In this document: positions 32,851 through 41,387 of the stretch, piece by piece
Layout: each line of letters begins with the position of its first letter
Position numbering within the stretch: the stretch's first letter is position 1
IMG/VR virus record: IMGVR_UViG_3300035698_002459
Location: 1-50,887 of that record
From: a virus
Length of the DNA: 50,887 nt
Reading direction: 5' to 3' (one strand)
Notes under the pieces: generated by a model
The model's input: the letters and a program-made list of their open reading frames with translations, nothing else
Databases searched by the model: none
What the model was told of the DNA's origin: nothing
Program-made: the position numbers and the translations under genes

Positions 32851-33077
32851 TTTGGGAAATTCCATCAATTTATACAAAGGAGTTGTATTTTGCTGATGGC
32901 GATTTGGAAACTATTGCAAGAAACTTGCATACCGAGCTTCACCAACTAAGCTTCCATGGGGGTTGGTCAATAATTGAGGCATATAATTTGCCCATCGGTT
33001 TACGGAAGCACTACCTTAACATGTTGAAGGAATCTATTAAAGAGCAAAACAAAGATAAAAGCGTTCGGCAACTTTAA
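32835..33077 (+). CDS. Tail assembly ORF reached by -1 frameshift from gp26-like gene
   Basis: This frame has no ATG or GTG. A TTG at 32883 directly abuts the AAGGAG (32877-32882), so its spacing is too short for normal initiation. Read from the slip site it gives about 80 residues, starting YLSKVVWEIPSIYTKELYF and ending with the conserved-looking GGWSIIEAYNLPIGLRKHYL. The last part resembles small T4-type tail proteins with a W-x-x-x-Y-x-L-P-x-x-L-R pattern. The fusion product would be about 354 residues. If made separately the protein is 64 residues. Confidence 0.6.
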   Translation, partial: YLSKVVWEIPSIYTKELYFADGDLETIARNLHTELHQLSFHGGWSIIEAYNLPIGLRKHYLNMLKESIKEQNKDKSVRQL

Positions 33078-33093
33078 ATTATCCCTTCTAGTT

Positions 33094-33101
33094 CTATTTA
33101 T
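33094..33101 (+). promoter_or_regulatory. CTATTTAT leader motif (candidate late promoter element)
   Basis: The motif lies in the 45-base gap before the tape-measure gene, 21 bases before its ATG. Between them is a run of eight Ts with no stem before it. Confidence 0.3.
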
Positions 33102-33122
33102 AGCACGGTTGAGATTTTTTTT

Positions 33123-35384
33123 ATGAAGAACGCAGATCTAGAAAAACTAAAGAAACTTTTCGGAGATTCGGCAAACGTTATTGACGAATTTACCGAGGCT
33201 CTCAACAGGGCTCACTACGCTAGAGAAGATTTGCGAAAGGCAATGATGGAGCAGGTTCTTCTTGAGGAAAAACTTGAGGAAGCTCGGATGAGAGAAGTCA
33301 AAGGTGTTGGAGATTCTACAGCAAAAAAAGAAGAAGAAATAAAAGCGATTCAAAAGCTTTTAGATGCAAAGAAAAGAGAGCGTGCTGGCCTAGCGCAAGA
33401 TAAAAAACACTTGGACTTATATCTAAAAAGCTTAGATTCTGTCTCGTCTGCCATAGAGAAGATGACTGGGCTTACCAACAAGTCAACCACGGTATTCGAT
33501 GATTTCTTTGATGTTCTCGGAAGAGGACCGGATAAGGAAGGCAATGGTGCTCTTAAGATTCTAGCTGCTGCCACCAAGAGGGTCACGAAAGAATCGTTTA
33601 CCTTAACGAAAGTAATGGGTGGGCTCCTAAGAGTGATGGTTAGCTCAACAGTTAAATGGCTAAAGGTTGCTGATGATCAAATAAGTTCATTTGAAAAGAC
33701 AACTGGATTAGTAGAAGAATACAATTCCATTATGTTAGATGCTTATGCTACCAATCTAAGATTCGGAAACTCCATCGCAGACATTGTTTCAACTACAATA
33801 GCCTTAACAGATACCTTCCATGGTTTTTCTACTATGGTCGGTACTGCTAAAAGAGATCTTATAGAGTTTACAGCTTTACAAATTAGGCTAGGGGTTTCAG
33901 CACAAACAACTGCTCAATCGCTATCGTTCTTCGTTGATGCTTTGGGATATTCCCACGAAGCTGCAATGTCCAACGTGCGCTCTCTTGAGGCGATGGCAGC
34001 TTCTCTAAATATAAGCGCTTCAAAAGCGATTACCGATTTTAATTCCTTGCTCCCCGACATGATCCAGCATGGAGAAAATGCGGCAGAAGTGTTTATAGAA
34101 TTGTCTGGTACTGCAAAGGCTTTGGGAATTGATGTTAAAGATTTGTATAACTCGATGACTCAATTCGACACATTTGAAAGTGCAGCGAGATCCGTTGGTA
34201 GACTTAACGCTATTTTGGGAGGACCGTTCTTAAACAGCATGAGTCTCATGAGAGTGGAAGGTGCTGAAAGAACTAAGATGATGATTGAGGGCTTACAAGC
34301 TTCTAACAGAAGCTGGGACGGTCTCCACAAATTTGAGAGGCAAGCAATACAAACAGCTTCAGGTATCAAAGATATGGCAACGGTACAAAAGCTTTTCAAT
34401 GCAGACCTTGGGAACCTTGATTCTCTATTGATCAAGACAAGCATGTCTCAAAAAGAAAATGAAGAAAGGGCGTCGAAGACAGCAAGTATAACAGAGAAGC
34501 TTGATATAGTTTTCCAACAGTTAATGTTCACTCTTGAGCCTATTATCGATGTTGTTGGTTGGGTGTTGGATGCATTTGTAGCAATGACCGGTGCGGTAGA
34601 CGAAATGTTAGAACCTCTTGGTCTCGGAGGCGATGCCTTAAAGGTATTCGGGATGATTGCCTTTGTTGTGATTGCAAAGAGAATGATGTTCTTTAGCAAA
34701 GCCATTGGGGGGATAGGAAAGGCTGCTGTTGCTGCTGGCCCCGCTGCGGGCGGAATCATCTCTGGCGTGCTCGGAGGGGCTGCTGCTGGCCTTGCAGCGG
34801 TCGGTGCAGTCGCTGGCCCAATCGCAGTCGCAGGACTAGCTATAGGCATATTTCTTGCCCTTGTAGGGGCAGGCGGGGCATTAGCTCTGGTCGTGTTAGG
34901 CGGGGCGTTGCATATTTTAGCTGGTGGCATCAATGCTGTTAGTGAGGCTTTTAAATGGTTTAACGAAAATGACTTAGGAGATCAGCAAGCTATCACCTCG
35001 ATGGCTGATACCCTCGGATCTATTCCGGGTGGAGCTTCTAACAATATAGATATGATCTCTGCTTCTATCAAGGGCCTTGGGAAGTCAATGGATGATCTGG
35101 ATGTGTTCAAAATGTTCGCCTTCCGAGAAGTCTTGGACGGGATTTCAAGCCTTTCAGATACACAAGTTCAAGTTGCAACGCAATTCTTGAACCCGCAGGT
35201 TACAGCAGGGATCAATCAAGCTGTCGCTTCCGGTGGCTCATCAGGTGGGAACCTTACTACTACAAGTTCCTCATCCACAAGTGGAGGAATGAGGGAAGTG
35301 ATTCTTCAAGTCGGGGAAAAAGAATTGGGAAGAGTAGTTATAGACATATTAGAGAAGAGGTATAACTTACAACTACATGGCTAA
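33123..35384 (+). CDS. Tape measure protein / tail length determinator
   Basis: The 753-residue protein has a long helical, charged N-terminal half with coiled coil (about 40-130). Its central segments are Ala/Ser-rich, as in other tape measures. A very hydrophobic Gly/Ala block lies at about 535-610, a feature needed for DNA passage into the cell. The end has a Ser/Thr/Gly-rich linker and a small C-terminal unit REVILQVGEKELGRVV. It follows the tail assembly ORFs, the standard order. T4 uses gp29 (590 aa) for this; sequence similarity to gp29 itself is not evident to me. Confidence 0.75.
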   Translation: MKNADLEKLKKLFGDSANVIDEFTEALNRAHYAREDLRKAMMEQVLLEEKLEEARMREVKGVGDSTAKKEEEIKAIQKLLDAKKRERAGLAQDKKHLDLYLKSLDSVSSAIEKMTGLTNKSTTVFDDFFDVLGRGPDKEGNGALKILAAATKRVTKESFTLTKVMGGLLRVMVSSTVKWLKVADDQISSFEKTTGLVEEYNSIMLDAYATNLRFGNSIADIVSTTIALTDTFHGFSTMVGTAKRDLIEFTALQIRLGVSAQTTAQSLSFFVDALGYSHEAAMSNVRSLEAMAASLNISASKAITDFNSLLPDMIQHGENAAEVFIELSGTAKALGIDVKDLYNSMTQFDTFESAARSVGRLNAILGGPFLNSMSLMRVEGAERTKMMIEGLQASNRSWDGLHKFERQAIQTASGIKDMATVQKLFNADLGNLDSLLIKTSMSQKENEERASKTASITEKLDIVFQQLMFTLEPIIDVVGWVLDAFVAMTGAVDEMLEPLGLGGDALKVFGMIAFVVIAKRMMFFSKAIGGIGKAAVAAGPAAGGIISGVLGGAAAGLAAVGAVAGPIAVAGLAIGIFLALVGAGGALALVVLGGALHILAGGINAVSEAFKWFNENDLGDQQAITSMADTLGSIPGGASNNIDMISASIKGLGKSMDDLDVFKMFAFREVLDGISSLSDTQVQVATQFLNPQVTAGINQAVASGGSSGGNLTTTSSSSTSGGMREVILQVGEKELGRVVIDILEKRYNLQLHG

Positions 35385-36186
35385 AAAGAAAACCAGACAG
35401 ATATTTGATAACGAAATTCATCAAATGAATTATGAGAGAAGGTACGAATCTGCCAACGCAGTTCTACGTTTCCACTATGTGGCAACAAGCGCGTCTATAA
35501 GATTTCATGCATATCTCACGGCAATGTCTGAGACGTTTAATTCTAGATGGCAAAAAACACCAGTCTACGGACGTATGGACAACATCGCAAATTATGAAGG
35601 GACAGACAGAACTTTACAACTTGCGTGGGACATTCCGTCTTATAGTATAGAACAAGCCAGAGTACATTTATCATATGTTTCAGAGTTGATTACATACACA
35701 TACCCAGTTATGGACAACTCTCAAGGAATAGGTAATATTAACACACCTCCCATTTTGAGATTGGAATTCGGAAACTTAATCAAAGATGTATCTTCAAACC
35801 AGGGGTTGCTTGGGTTTATCGATGGGGGTCTTTCGATCACGCCAGATTTAGATGCTGGTATGTTCATGGAGAGAGGAAAGTTTTACCCAAAAAACTGGAA
35901 GCTTTCACTAAGCTATTCAGTTCTTCACACGCACAAGCTCGGATTCCACAACAAGCCAAAAATGCCTGTAAACTTTCCATATGAAGTGCCTAATGATTAT
36001 CACGATCAAAAGGCGACAGCAGAAGAGTTTTACAAGCTTCAAAAAGAAGCTCCGCTTGAAAAGATTATTGGCGAGGCTTCGGCAAATGCGGCACAAGCCC
36101 TGGTCCCTGGCTTGATCGGCGGTGCTATACCGCTTATCGATGCAAAGATGAGAGAAGCCAAACAACAAGGATTATTAGACGAATGA
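35377..36186 (+). CDS. Baseplate tail-tube cap/initiator (gp48/gp54-like)
   Basis: The 269-residue protein carries WQKTPVYGRMDNIANYEGT and LQLAWDIPSYSIEQA, then a conserved PPILRLEFGNLIKD and LGFIDGGLSITPDLDAG, ending in FYPKNWKLSLSYSVLH. This series is known from T4-type proteins that seed tube growth on the baseplate (gp48/gp54). It overlaps the tape-measure gene by 8 bases and the next gene by 4. Which of gp48 or gp54 it corresponds to cannot be said. Confidence 0.6.
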   Translation: MAKKKTRQIFDNEIHQMNYERRYESANAVLRFHYVATSASIRFHAYLTAMSETFNSRWQKTPVYGRMDNIANYEGTDRTLQLAWDIPSYSIEQARVHLSYVSELITYTYPVMDNSQGIGNINTPPILRLEFGNLIKDVSSNQGLLGFIDGGLSITPDLDAGMFMERGKFYPKNWKLSLSYSVLHTHKLGFHNKPKMPVNFPYEVPNDYHDQKATAEEFYKLQKEAPLEKIIGEASANAAQALVPGLIGGAIPLIDAKMREAKQQGLLDE

Positions 36187-36524
36187 GATATGGAAAGAAG
36201 AAAAGATTGTTCCTAACTCATGAATTTTATGAGAAGACTCTAGATGATAGAGGAATTAAATCGCTTGAATACTTTGGGTTGAGTGATGGCTCTCTAAAAT
36301 ATCCTAGCGCAACTCAATTAAAAGAATTAGAAATAACTTCTTATATTTGGGAAAAAGGAGATAACTATATGAATCTTGCTTTTGAATTTTATAATAAAAA
36401 TTCTGAGTATTGGTGGATAATTGCATTCTTTAACCAAAAGCCGTTAGATCAGATGGTTAAAGTCGGGAGTCTCATTTACATCCCAACTCCACTAAACAAG
36501 ATTCTTAGCATTTACGGAATATGA
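36183..36524 (+). CDS. 53: Baseplate wedge protein (gp53-like, LysM-type)
   Basis: The 113-residue protein has YIWEKGDNYMNLAFEFYNKN, EYWWIIAFFNQKPLDQ and VGSLIYIPTP. This is the LysM-type pattern of T4 gp53 and other small wedge proteins, which bridge the hub and wedges. T4 gp53 is 196 aa, so this is a shortened form. Its ATG overlaps the preceding stop (ATGA), and the following gene starts at 36521 with a 4-base overlap. Confidence 0.65.
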   Translation: MRYGKKKRLFLTHEFYEKTLDDRGIKSLEYFGLSDGSLKYPSATQLKELEITSYIWEKGDNYMNLAFEFYNKNSEYWWIIAFFNQKPLDQMVKVGSLIYIPTPLNKILSIYGI

Positions 36525-38959
36525 GCAAAGAATCAAAATTCGAACAAGCTATGTTGTTAGATCCTGACAACATAGCCATGATACTTCGTACAGTAAGAGA
36601 GAAAGATAAGGGGTTTTGGGAAAAATACCAAAATCTTTTAATCAGAATCGGGGACGTTGCGCCCGAGTTCTTGATAAGCCTTTTAACCGTGATCCAAAAG
36701 GATCAGGTGGAGCCGTTTTTGGGAATTACCCCTGCCCAAATGTCATCACTGGTTCCCGTTATAAAGCTATGGCATGTGAATGCAGAAGGGGAAGATATTC
36801 AAATTCACATCAAAGAACATTACGAAGAAGAAGAAATAAGAACCAGAAAGTATTTTGCAGAAACTGCCAGGGAAAACGAGAATAACAAAGAATTTGAAAA
36901 ATTTCTAAAAGAGACCTCATCTTCTGGAGTTGGAATCAAATCTCTCAACCTTGTTAACAGAAACGAGAAGCCTGGCGATGTGAACATACAATGTGACATA
37001 GAACTTTACTTTGATGACATCATTTCTCTCCTACAAGGACCACATAAGGAAATGTTCCGAGTGCCCCGGTCAGTTAACGATTCAAACCCTATAGATTTCA
37101 GGCTGAAACTGCTTATTGGATGGGCTGTGCCAAATATTCAAGACGAATATTTTCCAGAAGAACTAAGAAAGTCTATAGAGAAGACTCAACAAGTCTTCAT
37201 GCTGGCTCTGGTTCAGCACGCCCTGACCTTTAATACAAATGGGTCAATCACTCTCAAATTAGAGTATCAAGGGGCAATGGAGAACATATTCTACTCGCCC
37301 GAGTCTGATATCATCTCATTGGACAAAATTCTTTATGTCCCAGGCACAACGGCAGAAATATTTACCAAGCTAGAAAATTATGAACAAAAGAAGGGCGTAG
37401 GAAATGGGTTTCTGGCATTCCTTGGTGTCAACACTGCTGCTGACGACACGCTTGAACTCATCACCCCTGCCGAATATACCATGTATAAGAACGGGGAAAA
37501 GGCTATAGTCGCAAAAATTAAAGAGTATGAAAGAGAGGACTCAAACAAGGCAGACGACATAGAGAAGTTGCAAGAAGACTTGGAAGAAATCACTGAGAAA
37601 CTTGCGGAGTTAAGAAAAGACACAAGAAAAGAAAGATATCGGTCTATTATGGACAGGATCCTTGAAAGGAGCAAGCTCTATTACACTAAGGTTGATCAAC
37701 TCACATATACACAAGCACAAATTTTAGGGGCGTCCCAATTGAAGGCCGACTTGAGTGGGAAATCGTTCAAAAATACAGCTTCGGGGTTTATCGGACTCTC
37801 AAACAAAGAAGATGTTACCCAAGAGGGTGTGCCGATGCTAAAAAACGTCTGGAGAGTATCGCCAGAGGACAGAGTTCTGCGGAACGCTAAGGTCGCCAAA
37901 ATCAGAAGGGCTCTTAGCGGGGAGACGGATGTAATAGACTCTGTTGTACTAGCATCTCTACCTATAGGCGTTGGGGAATTTGCCAAAGCCTATGCTAAAG
38001 TGAGATATGGCGACAATGCCAACCCCAAATATGAAACAGAAGCGGTCACAAATGAAGAAAGAATCATTCATTTCTTAATGTTGGGAGACATTATCGAAGT
38101 AGCCGCCAGTTTCTTAGAAACTGACAAAACCAACAATATCGTTCTTGGTCCCATTCGTTTAAGAGGCAAGGATATAATCAACATTGCGGATATACCTGTT
38201 CCACTGAGTGCATTTACCTCTTGGTTTATATCCAAGGTAACATCTCAAGACAAAGAAAAATGGTTCTTCAAAGAATTCATAAAAGACATCATCAATCAGT
38301 TGATTGGACCTTATATGATAGGGTCACATGGCAGCAATGGTAAACGATTACAGTTTGATTTGGCTGTTGAGACGTTTTATACCCCTACGGAAATCGAACA
38401 GGGAACTGAAATCAGAGGCGACAAAATCAAAGGCATTTTGTTAAATTCATTTCATAACAAAGATGTTGAGAAAAATGTTTACACCTATTTCCTCCTGTAT
38501 GCCACTAGCCATTCGACAATAAATCGCAATGGAGACTATTTTGAAGATATAGAAGACGGCATCTATCATTTAAAAGTCGGGACAGACTCAGGTATTCTGA
38601 AAAGTTTGAATTTTAGCAAGGTCGACAACAATAAACTCAGAACTGCTAGAATGACGAACGATCAATTAAACACCGAAGGCGAATTCCTAAGAGAACACTA
38701 TGACGCTAAGGTAACCTTGCTTGGGAATCATTTGTTCCAACCCGGAAAGCTTTTCTTCGTGGATGGGAGCTATTTGGGAGTGCTCGGACGAAAAACGGCT
38801 CATATGATTGGGTTAGGAGGATACTACAGTTGTACTGAAGTGTCACATACGCTAGGGGCGGGCAAGTTTGATACCACAGTCGGAGGGTTTTGGCAAGACA
38901 TGGGAACTGGCAGGGGAACACCACAGTCGCCGTCAATACCAGAGAAGGATAAGAAATAA
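36521..38959 (+). CDS. Large baseplate hub-like protein
   Basis: The 812-residue protein has IDFRLKLLIGWAVP near residue 200, a charged coiled-coil insert (about 325-380), and the C-terminal block GNHLFQPGKLFFVDGS followed by GLGGYYSCTEVSHTLGAGKFDTTV. In contractile tails this C-terminal block is typical of hub proteins related to gp27/gpD. No lysozyme domain is present. Its position among baseplate genes supports the call; the N-terminal half I cannot assign. Confidence 0.5.
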   Translation: MSKESKFEQAMLLDPDNIAMILRTVREKDKGFWEKYQNLLIRIGDVAPEFLISLLTVIQKDQVEPFLGITPAQMSSLVPVIKLWHVNAEGEDIQIHIKEHYEEEEIRTRKYFAETARENENNKEFEKFLKETSSSGVGIKSLNLVNRNEKPGDVNIQCDIELYFDDIISLLQGPHKEMFRVPRSVNDSNPIDFRLKLLIGWAVPNIQDEYFPEELRKSIEKTQQVFMLALVQHALTFNTNGSITLKLEYQGAMENIFYSPESDIISLDKILYVPGTTAEIFTKLENYEQKKGVGNGFLAFLGVNTAADDTLELITPAEYTMYKNGEKAIVAKIKEYEREDSNKADDIEKLQEDLEEITEKLAELRKDTRKERYRSIMDRILERSKLYYTKVDQLTYTQAQILGASQLKADLSGKSFKNTASGFIGLSNKEDVTQEGVPMLKNVWRVSPEDRVLRNAKVAKIRRALSGETDVIDSVVLASLPIGVGEFAKAYAKVRYGDNANPKYETEAVTNEERIIHFLMLGDIIEVAASFLETDKTNNIVLGPIRLRGKDIINIADIPVPLSAFTSWFISKVTSQDKEKWFFKEFIKDIINQLIGPYMIGSHGSNGKRLQFDLAVETFYTPTEIEQGTEIRGDKIKGILLNSFHNKDVEKNVYTYFLLYATSHSTINRNGDYFEDIEDGIYHLKVGTDSGILKSLNFSKVDNNKLRTARMTNDQLNTEGEFLREHYDAKVTLLGNHLFQPGKLFFVDGSYLGVLGRKTAHMIGLGGYYSCTEVSHTLGAGKFDTTVGGFWQDMGTGRGTPQSPSIPEKDKK

Positions 38960-40005
38960 TGTCCATTAAAGAATTATTTGAAAGAGAGAAAGCCTTTCAG
39001 GATGAAATAAATTTTCCAAACCTGTTTGATAAGAAGCTGGCTCCGAACTTTGGAAAGGTTGACCTAGAGGGGATCCCAATGGTTCCTAGAAGTTCTGCTT
39101 TGAAAAAGGTCGGCGACCATATTAACTTGCATTTTGTGATGGATGCATTTGAGGGGTTGATGAATGAGCTAAAGTCAAACAAGGGCATCATACCGGCAAA
39201 TTCTTTGTTCCATTATAAAAACGTAAACATTCTAAGATCTTATGTGAGTCCTACTCCATCATACACACAAAATCTTGCAGAGAATCTGGTTCACTTTTTA
39301 GATTGGATCAAACCCCATAAAAAATCAATTAAAACTTTCAAAGACTACTTCTCTAAATTAAATGTTTTTTTAATCTTCAAAACAAATCGAGATATCACAT
39401 TTGAAAGTTACCTAAAAAATTCTTTAACCATTTTTTCGACAGGATTAAGTCTACAGGTGCTTCCCGATAAGAAGCCAAGAGAAGCGCATTACAATGACCC
39501 TGCCTTCGCATATTTTAACAACGTTTGTTTGAAGCACAACTTCATGTTAAGTAAAGATTCTCCTTGGATACTGGTTTATAACCTCAAAGCTATAGAAGTT
39601 ACAGAAGCTTCGTTCTTGAACATATATGACTTTGAAATAGACATAATGAAGAATACAATTTGGAGTTACTATAAATCATTTGTTGACGAGTACCCATATG
39701 AGATCAGTAGAGATAATCACGGTTGTCTCCAGAGAGAGTTTAGAGAATCGCTTGATAGTATTCCGTTAAGACACACGGAGGTAATAAGTCTCTACTCTGC
39801 TCTTAGAGTGAGGGAAGGCAAAGAAATGATCGACAAGATTCTGCTTGACACGACGAAAATGGAAGTCTATAAGCTCATTGGGTCTGGGGCATGGGGGCAA
39901 AGCTTGTCCAGCTTAACCATGTTGATCAATAGGTTAACGTATGTCTCAAATAGTTCTCTACTCTCCAATAACAGATCAATACCATACCAAGAGTATTATA
40001 GATGA
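38959..40005 (+). CDS. Uncharacterised protein at end of the tail module
   Basis: The 348-residue protein starts at TAATG overlap with the hub-like gene. It is Lys/Phe/Tyr-rich with central KTFKDYFSKLNVFLIFKTN and DPAFAYFNNVCLKHNFMLS, then SPWILVYNLKAIEV. No membrane segment or metal site is visible. Proteins with this WxLVYNL context occur next to tail genes in other large phages as far as I recall. It is probably virion-associated. It overlaps the polymerase gene by 65 bases. Confidence 0.45.
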   Translation: MSIKELFEREKAFQDEINFPNLFDKKLAPNFGKVDLEGIPMVPRSSALKKVGDHINLHFVMDAFEGLMNELKSNKGIIPANSLFHYKNVNILRSYVSPTPSYTQNLAENLVHFLDWIKPHKKSIKTFKDYFSKLNVFLIFKTNRDITFESYLKNSLTIFSTGLSLQVLPDKKPREAHYNDPAFAYFNNVCLKHNFMLSKDSPWILVYNLKAIEVTEASFLNIYDFEIDIMKNTIWSYYKSFVDEYPYEISRDNHGCLQREFRESLDSIPLRHTEVISLYSALRVREGKEMIDKILLDTTKMEVYKLIGSGAWGQSLSSLTMLINRLTYVSNSSLLSNNRSIPYQEYYR

Positions 40006-41044
40006 TGACTATCATAACTACCTTTGGTCATATAGGGATCAAGACATATACAAGATCAACTCTATTGTATACTTAAACTTGATCCACCAAGAGCCAGACT
40101 TTGGCTCTGTAGCAGATCCCAATTTGTACCAAGACTATCTCAGCAAGAAAGCTCGTCTGGAAGTTGAGTTCAAAGTTTACTGCAAGGTGTTCCAGGGAAG
40201 TATTCTTTTCAAGGATTATTTAGATGAAGGACTTCATCAACAATACGTTGATTCATATTTCAGACTCATTGAACCTCTTGTGGCACCTATTCCAGATGAT
40301 TACACTATCAGGTTTAAGTCTTATCTTATATCTAAACAGATAAACAAATATAATCTGAACCTGTCGGAACCAGTGAAGGGACACAAAACGAAAATCTCTG
40401 TCAATCCATTCACAAAGTTGGGGAGGCTGAAGACCTGTAAAAGCTCTTTTCCAATTCTCAATATTAAAAAGTCAGAGCGGTTTAAGATAAGCCCCAACAA
40501 TGATTTCTTCTTAGAAATTGATTACAACGCCATTGACTTGAGATGCCTCTACGGTCTTGCCAATATAGAGCAAGAAGAGGGAGACCTCCATAATTACATT
40601 AAAGAAGAATATTTTCCGTCCATGACTCGCGATGAGTACAAGAAAGAGATCTTTAGAATCATGTTCTCTTCAGATGAAAACAAGGTATTGCCAGTTGACT
40701 TCGAAAAACTTAAACAAGATTTCTTTAAGAATGACCACATCATCACTCCATTCGGGAAAACCATACCATGTGATGATTATCATTTCCTTAGCTATCTACT
40801 TCAGTCTTGCTCTGCTTGTGTATTTTTTGAACAACTTTTTAAATTCTTAGATTATCTTGAAGAACTCGGGTGGGAAGATTCTTTGGCGTTTACGGTGCAT
40901 GATAGTCTGATACTCGACTTGAGGCACAATCAGCTAAAAGAAATCTTAGAAAATTTACATATTCTAGAAGATACCAGATTTGGATTCTTTCGATTGAATA
41001 AGAAGATTGGCGACAATTACGGAAACATGTCAGATTATGAATAA
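39941..41044 (+). CDS. Compact family-A DNA polymerase (palm/fingers only)
   Basis: The 367-residue protein retains the pol-I catalytic core. Motif A is FLEIDYNAIDLR (Asp194). The O helix has exact pol-I spacing: Arg230, Lys234, Phe238 and Phe242 in SMTRDEYKKEIFRIMF. After GDLH (215-217) and PFGKTIP comes motif C FTVHDSLILD (His320, Asp321). Two usual residues are replaced: Glu of DYSQIELR is Asp199, and Glu of HDE is Ser322. No exonuclease or 5' nuclease domain is present, and the N-terminal 150 residues would be a reduced thumb. T4 uses a family-B polymerase, so this may be the main or an auxiliary enzyme. Confidence 0.75.
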   Translation: MSQIVLYSPITDQYHTKSIIDDDYHNYLWSYRDQDIYKINSIVYLNLIHQEPDFGSVADPNLYQDYLSKKARLEVEFKVYCKVFQGSILFKDYLDEGLHQQYVDSYFRLIEPLVAPIPDDYTIRFKSYLISKQINKYNLNLSEPVKGHKTKISVNPFTKLGRLKTCKSSFPILNIKKSERFKISPNNDFFLEIDYNAIDLRCLYGLANIEQEEGDLHNYIKEEYFPSMTRDEYKKEIFRIMFSSDENKVLPVDFEKLKQDFFKNDHIITPFGKTIPCDDYHFLSYLLQSCSACVFFEQLFKFLDYLEELGWEDSLAFTVHDSLILDLRHNQLKEILENLHILEDTRFGFFRLNKKIGDNYGNMSDYE

Positions 41045-41387
41045 AGTAATTATTGTTTGTGGTGGTAGGGACTACTCAAATAAGGAATATTTATTTGAAG
41101 TCTTGGATTTGTTCTTGGAAGAGACTCAATTTGGCATCTTGCGTACTGGTGGCGCCTGGGGGGCTGACTATTTGGCCCAGGAGTGGGCCGAGAGCCGGGA
41201 TGTGACCTATCAGGTGATGAGGGCCGAGTGGGGCCGTCACGGGCCAGCAGCAGGGCCTATACGGAACAAGACGATGGCGGTGATGGAGCCAATACCGGCA
41301 TATACCATTGCATTCCCTGGCGGAAAGGGTACACTCGACATGATACGCACGTCGAAAGAGTTTGGCATACGGGTTTTGAAACTATGA
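41037..41387 (+). CDS. SLOG-fold protein, DUF2493/YspA-like
   Basis: From ATG 41037 this encodes 116 residues. It has the nucleotide-binding start VIIVCGGRDYSNKEYLF, the middle LRTGGAWGADYLAQEWA and AEWGRHGPAAGPIRNKTM, and the end IAFPGGKGTLDMI. These are the marks of the DUF2493/YspA branch of the SLOG (Rossmann-like) superfamily, which is thought to bind nucleotide-derived ligands such as ADP-ribose. The gene is GC-richer than both neighbours, a hint of recent transfer. It overlaps the polymerase stop by 8 bases and the next start by 4. Confidence 0.75.
   Translation: MNKVIIVCGGRDYSNKEYLFEVLDLFLEETQFGILRTGGAWGADYLAQEWAESRDVTYQVMRAEWGRHGPAAGPIRNKTMAVMEPIPAYTIAFPGGKGTLDMIRTSKEFGIRVLKL

Noticed and set aside
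32883-33077. Independent TTG start for the small tail ORF
   Set aside because: The AAGGAG touches the TTG, leaving no spacer for initiation, while the frame is open upstream into a slippery site; frameshift expression is the better model.
33115-33122. Run of eight Ts before the tape-measure gene, terminator-like
   Set aside because: No stem precedes it; a T-run alone does not make a terminator.
34448-34933. Minus-strand open frame rich in Pro and Ala
   Set aside because: It is the complement of the Gly/Ala-rich hydrophobic block of the tape measure.
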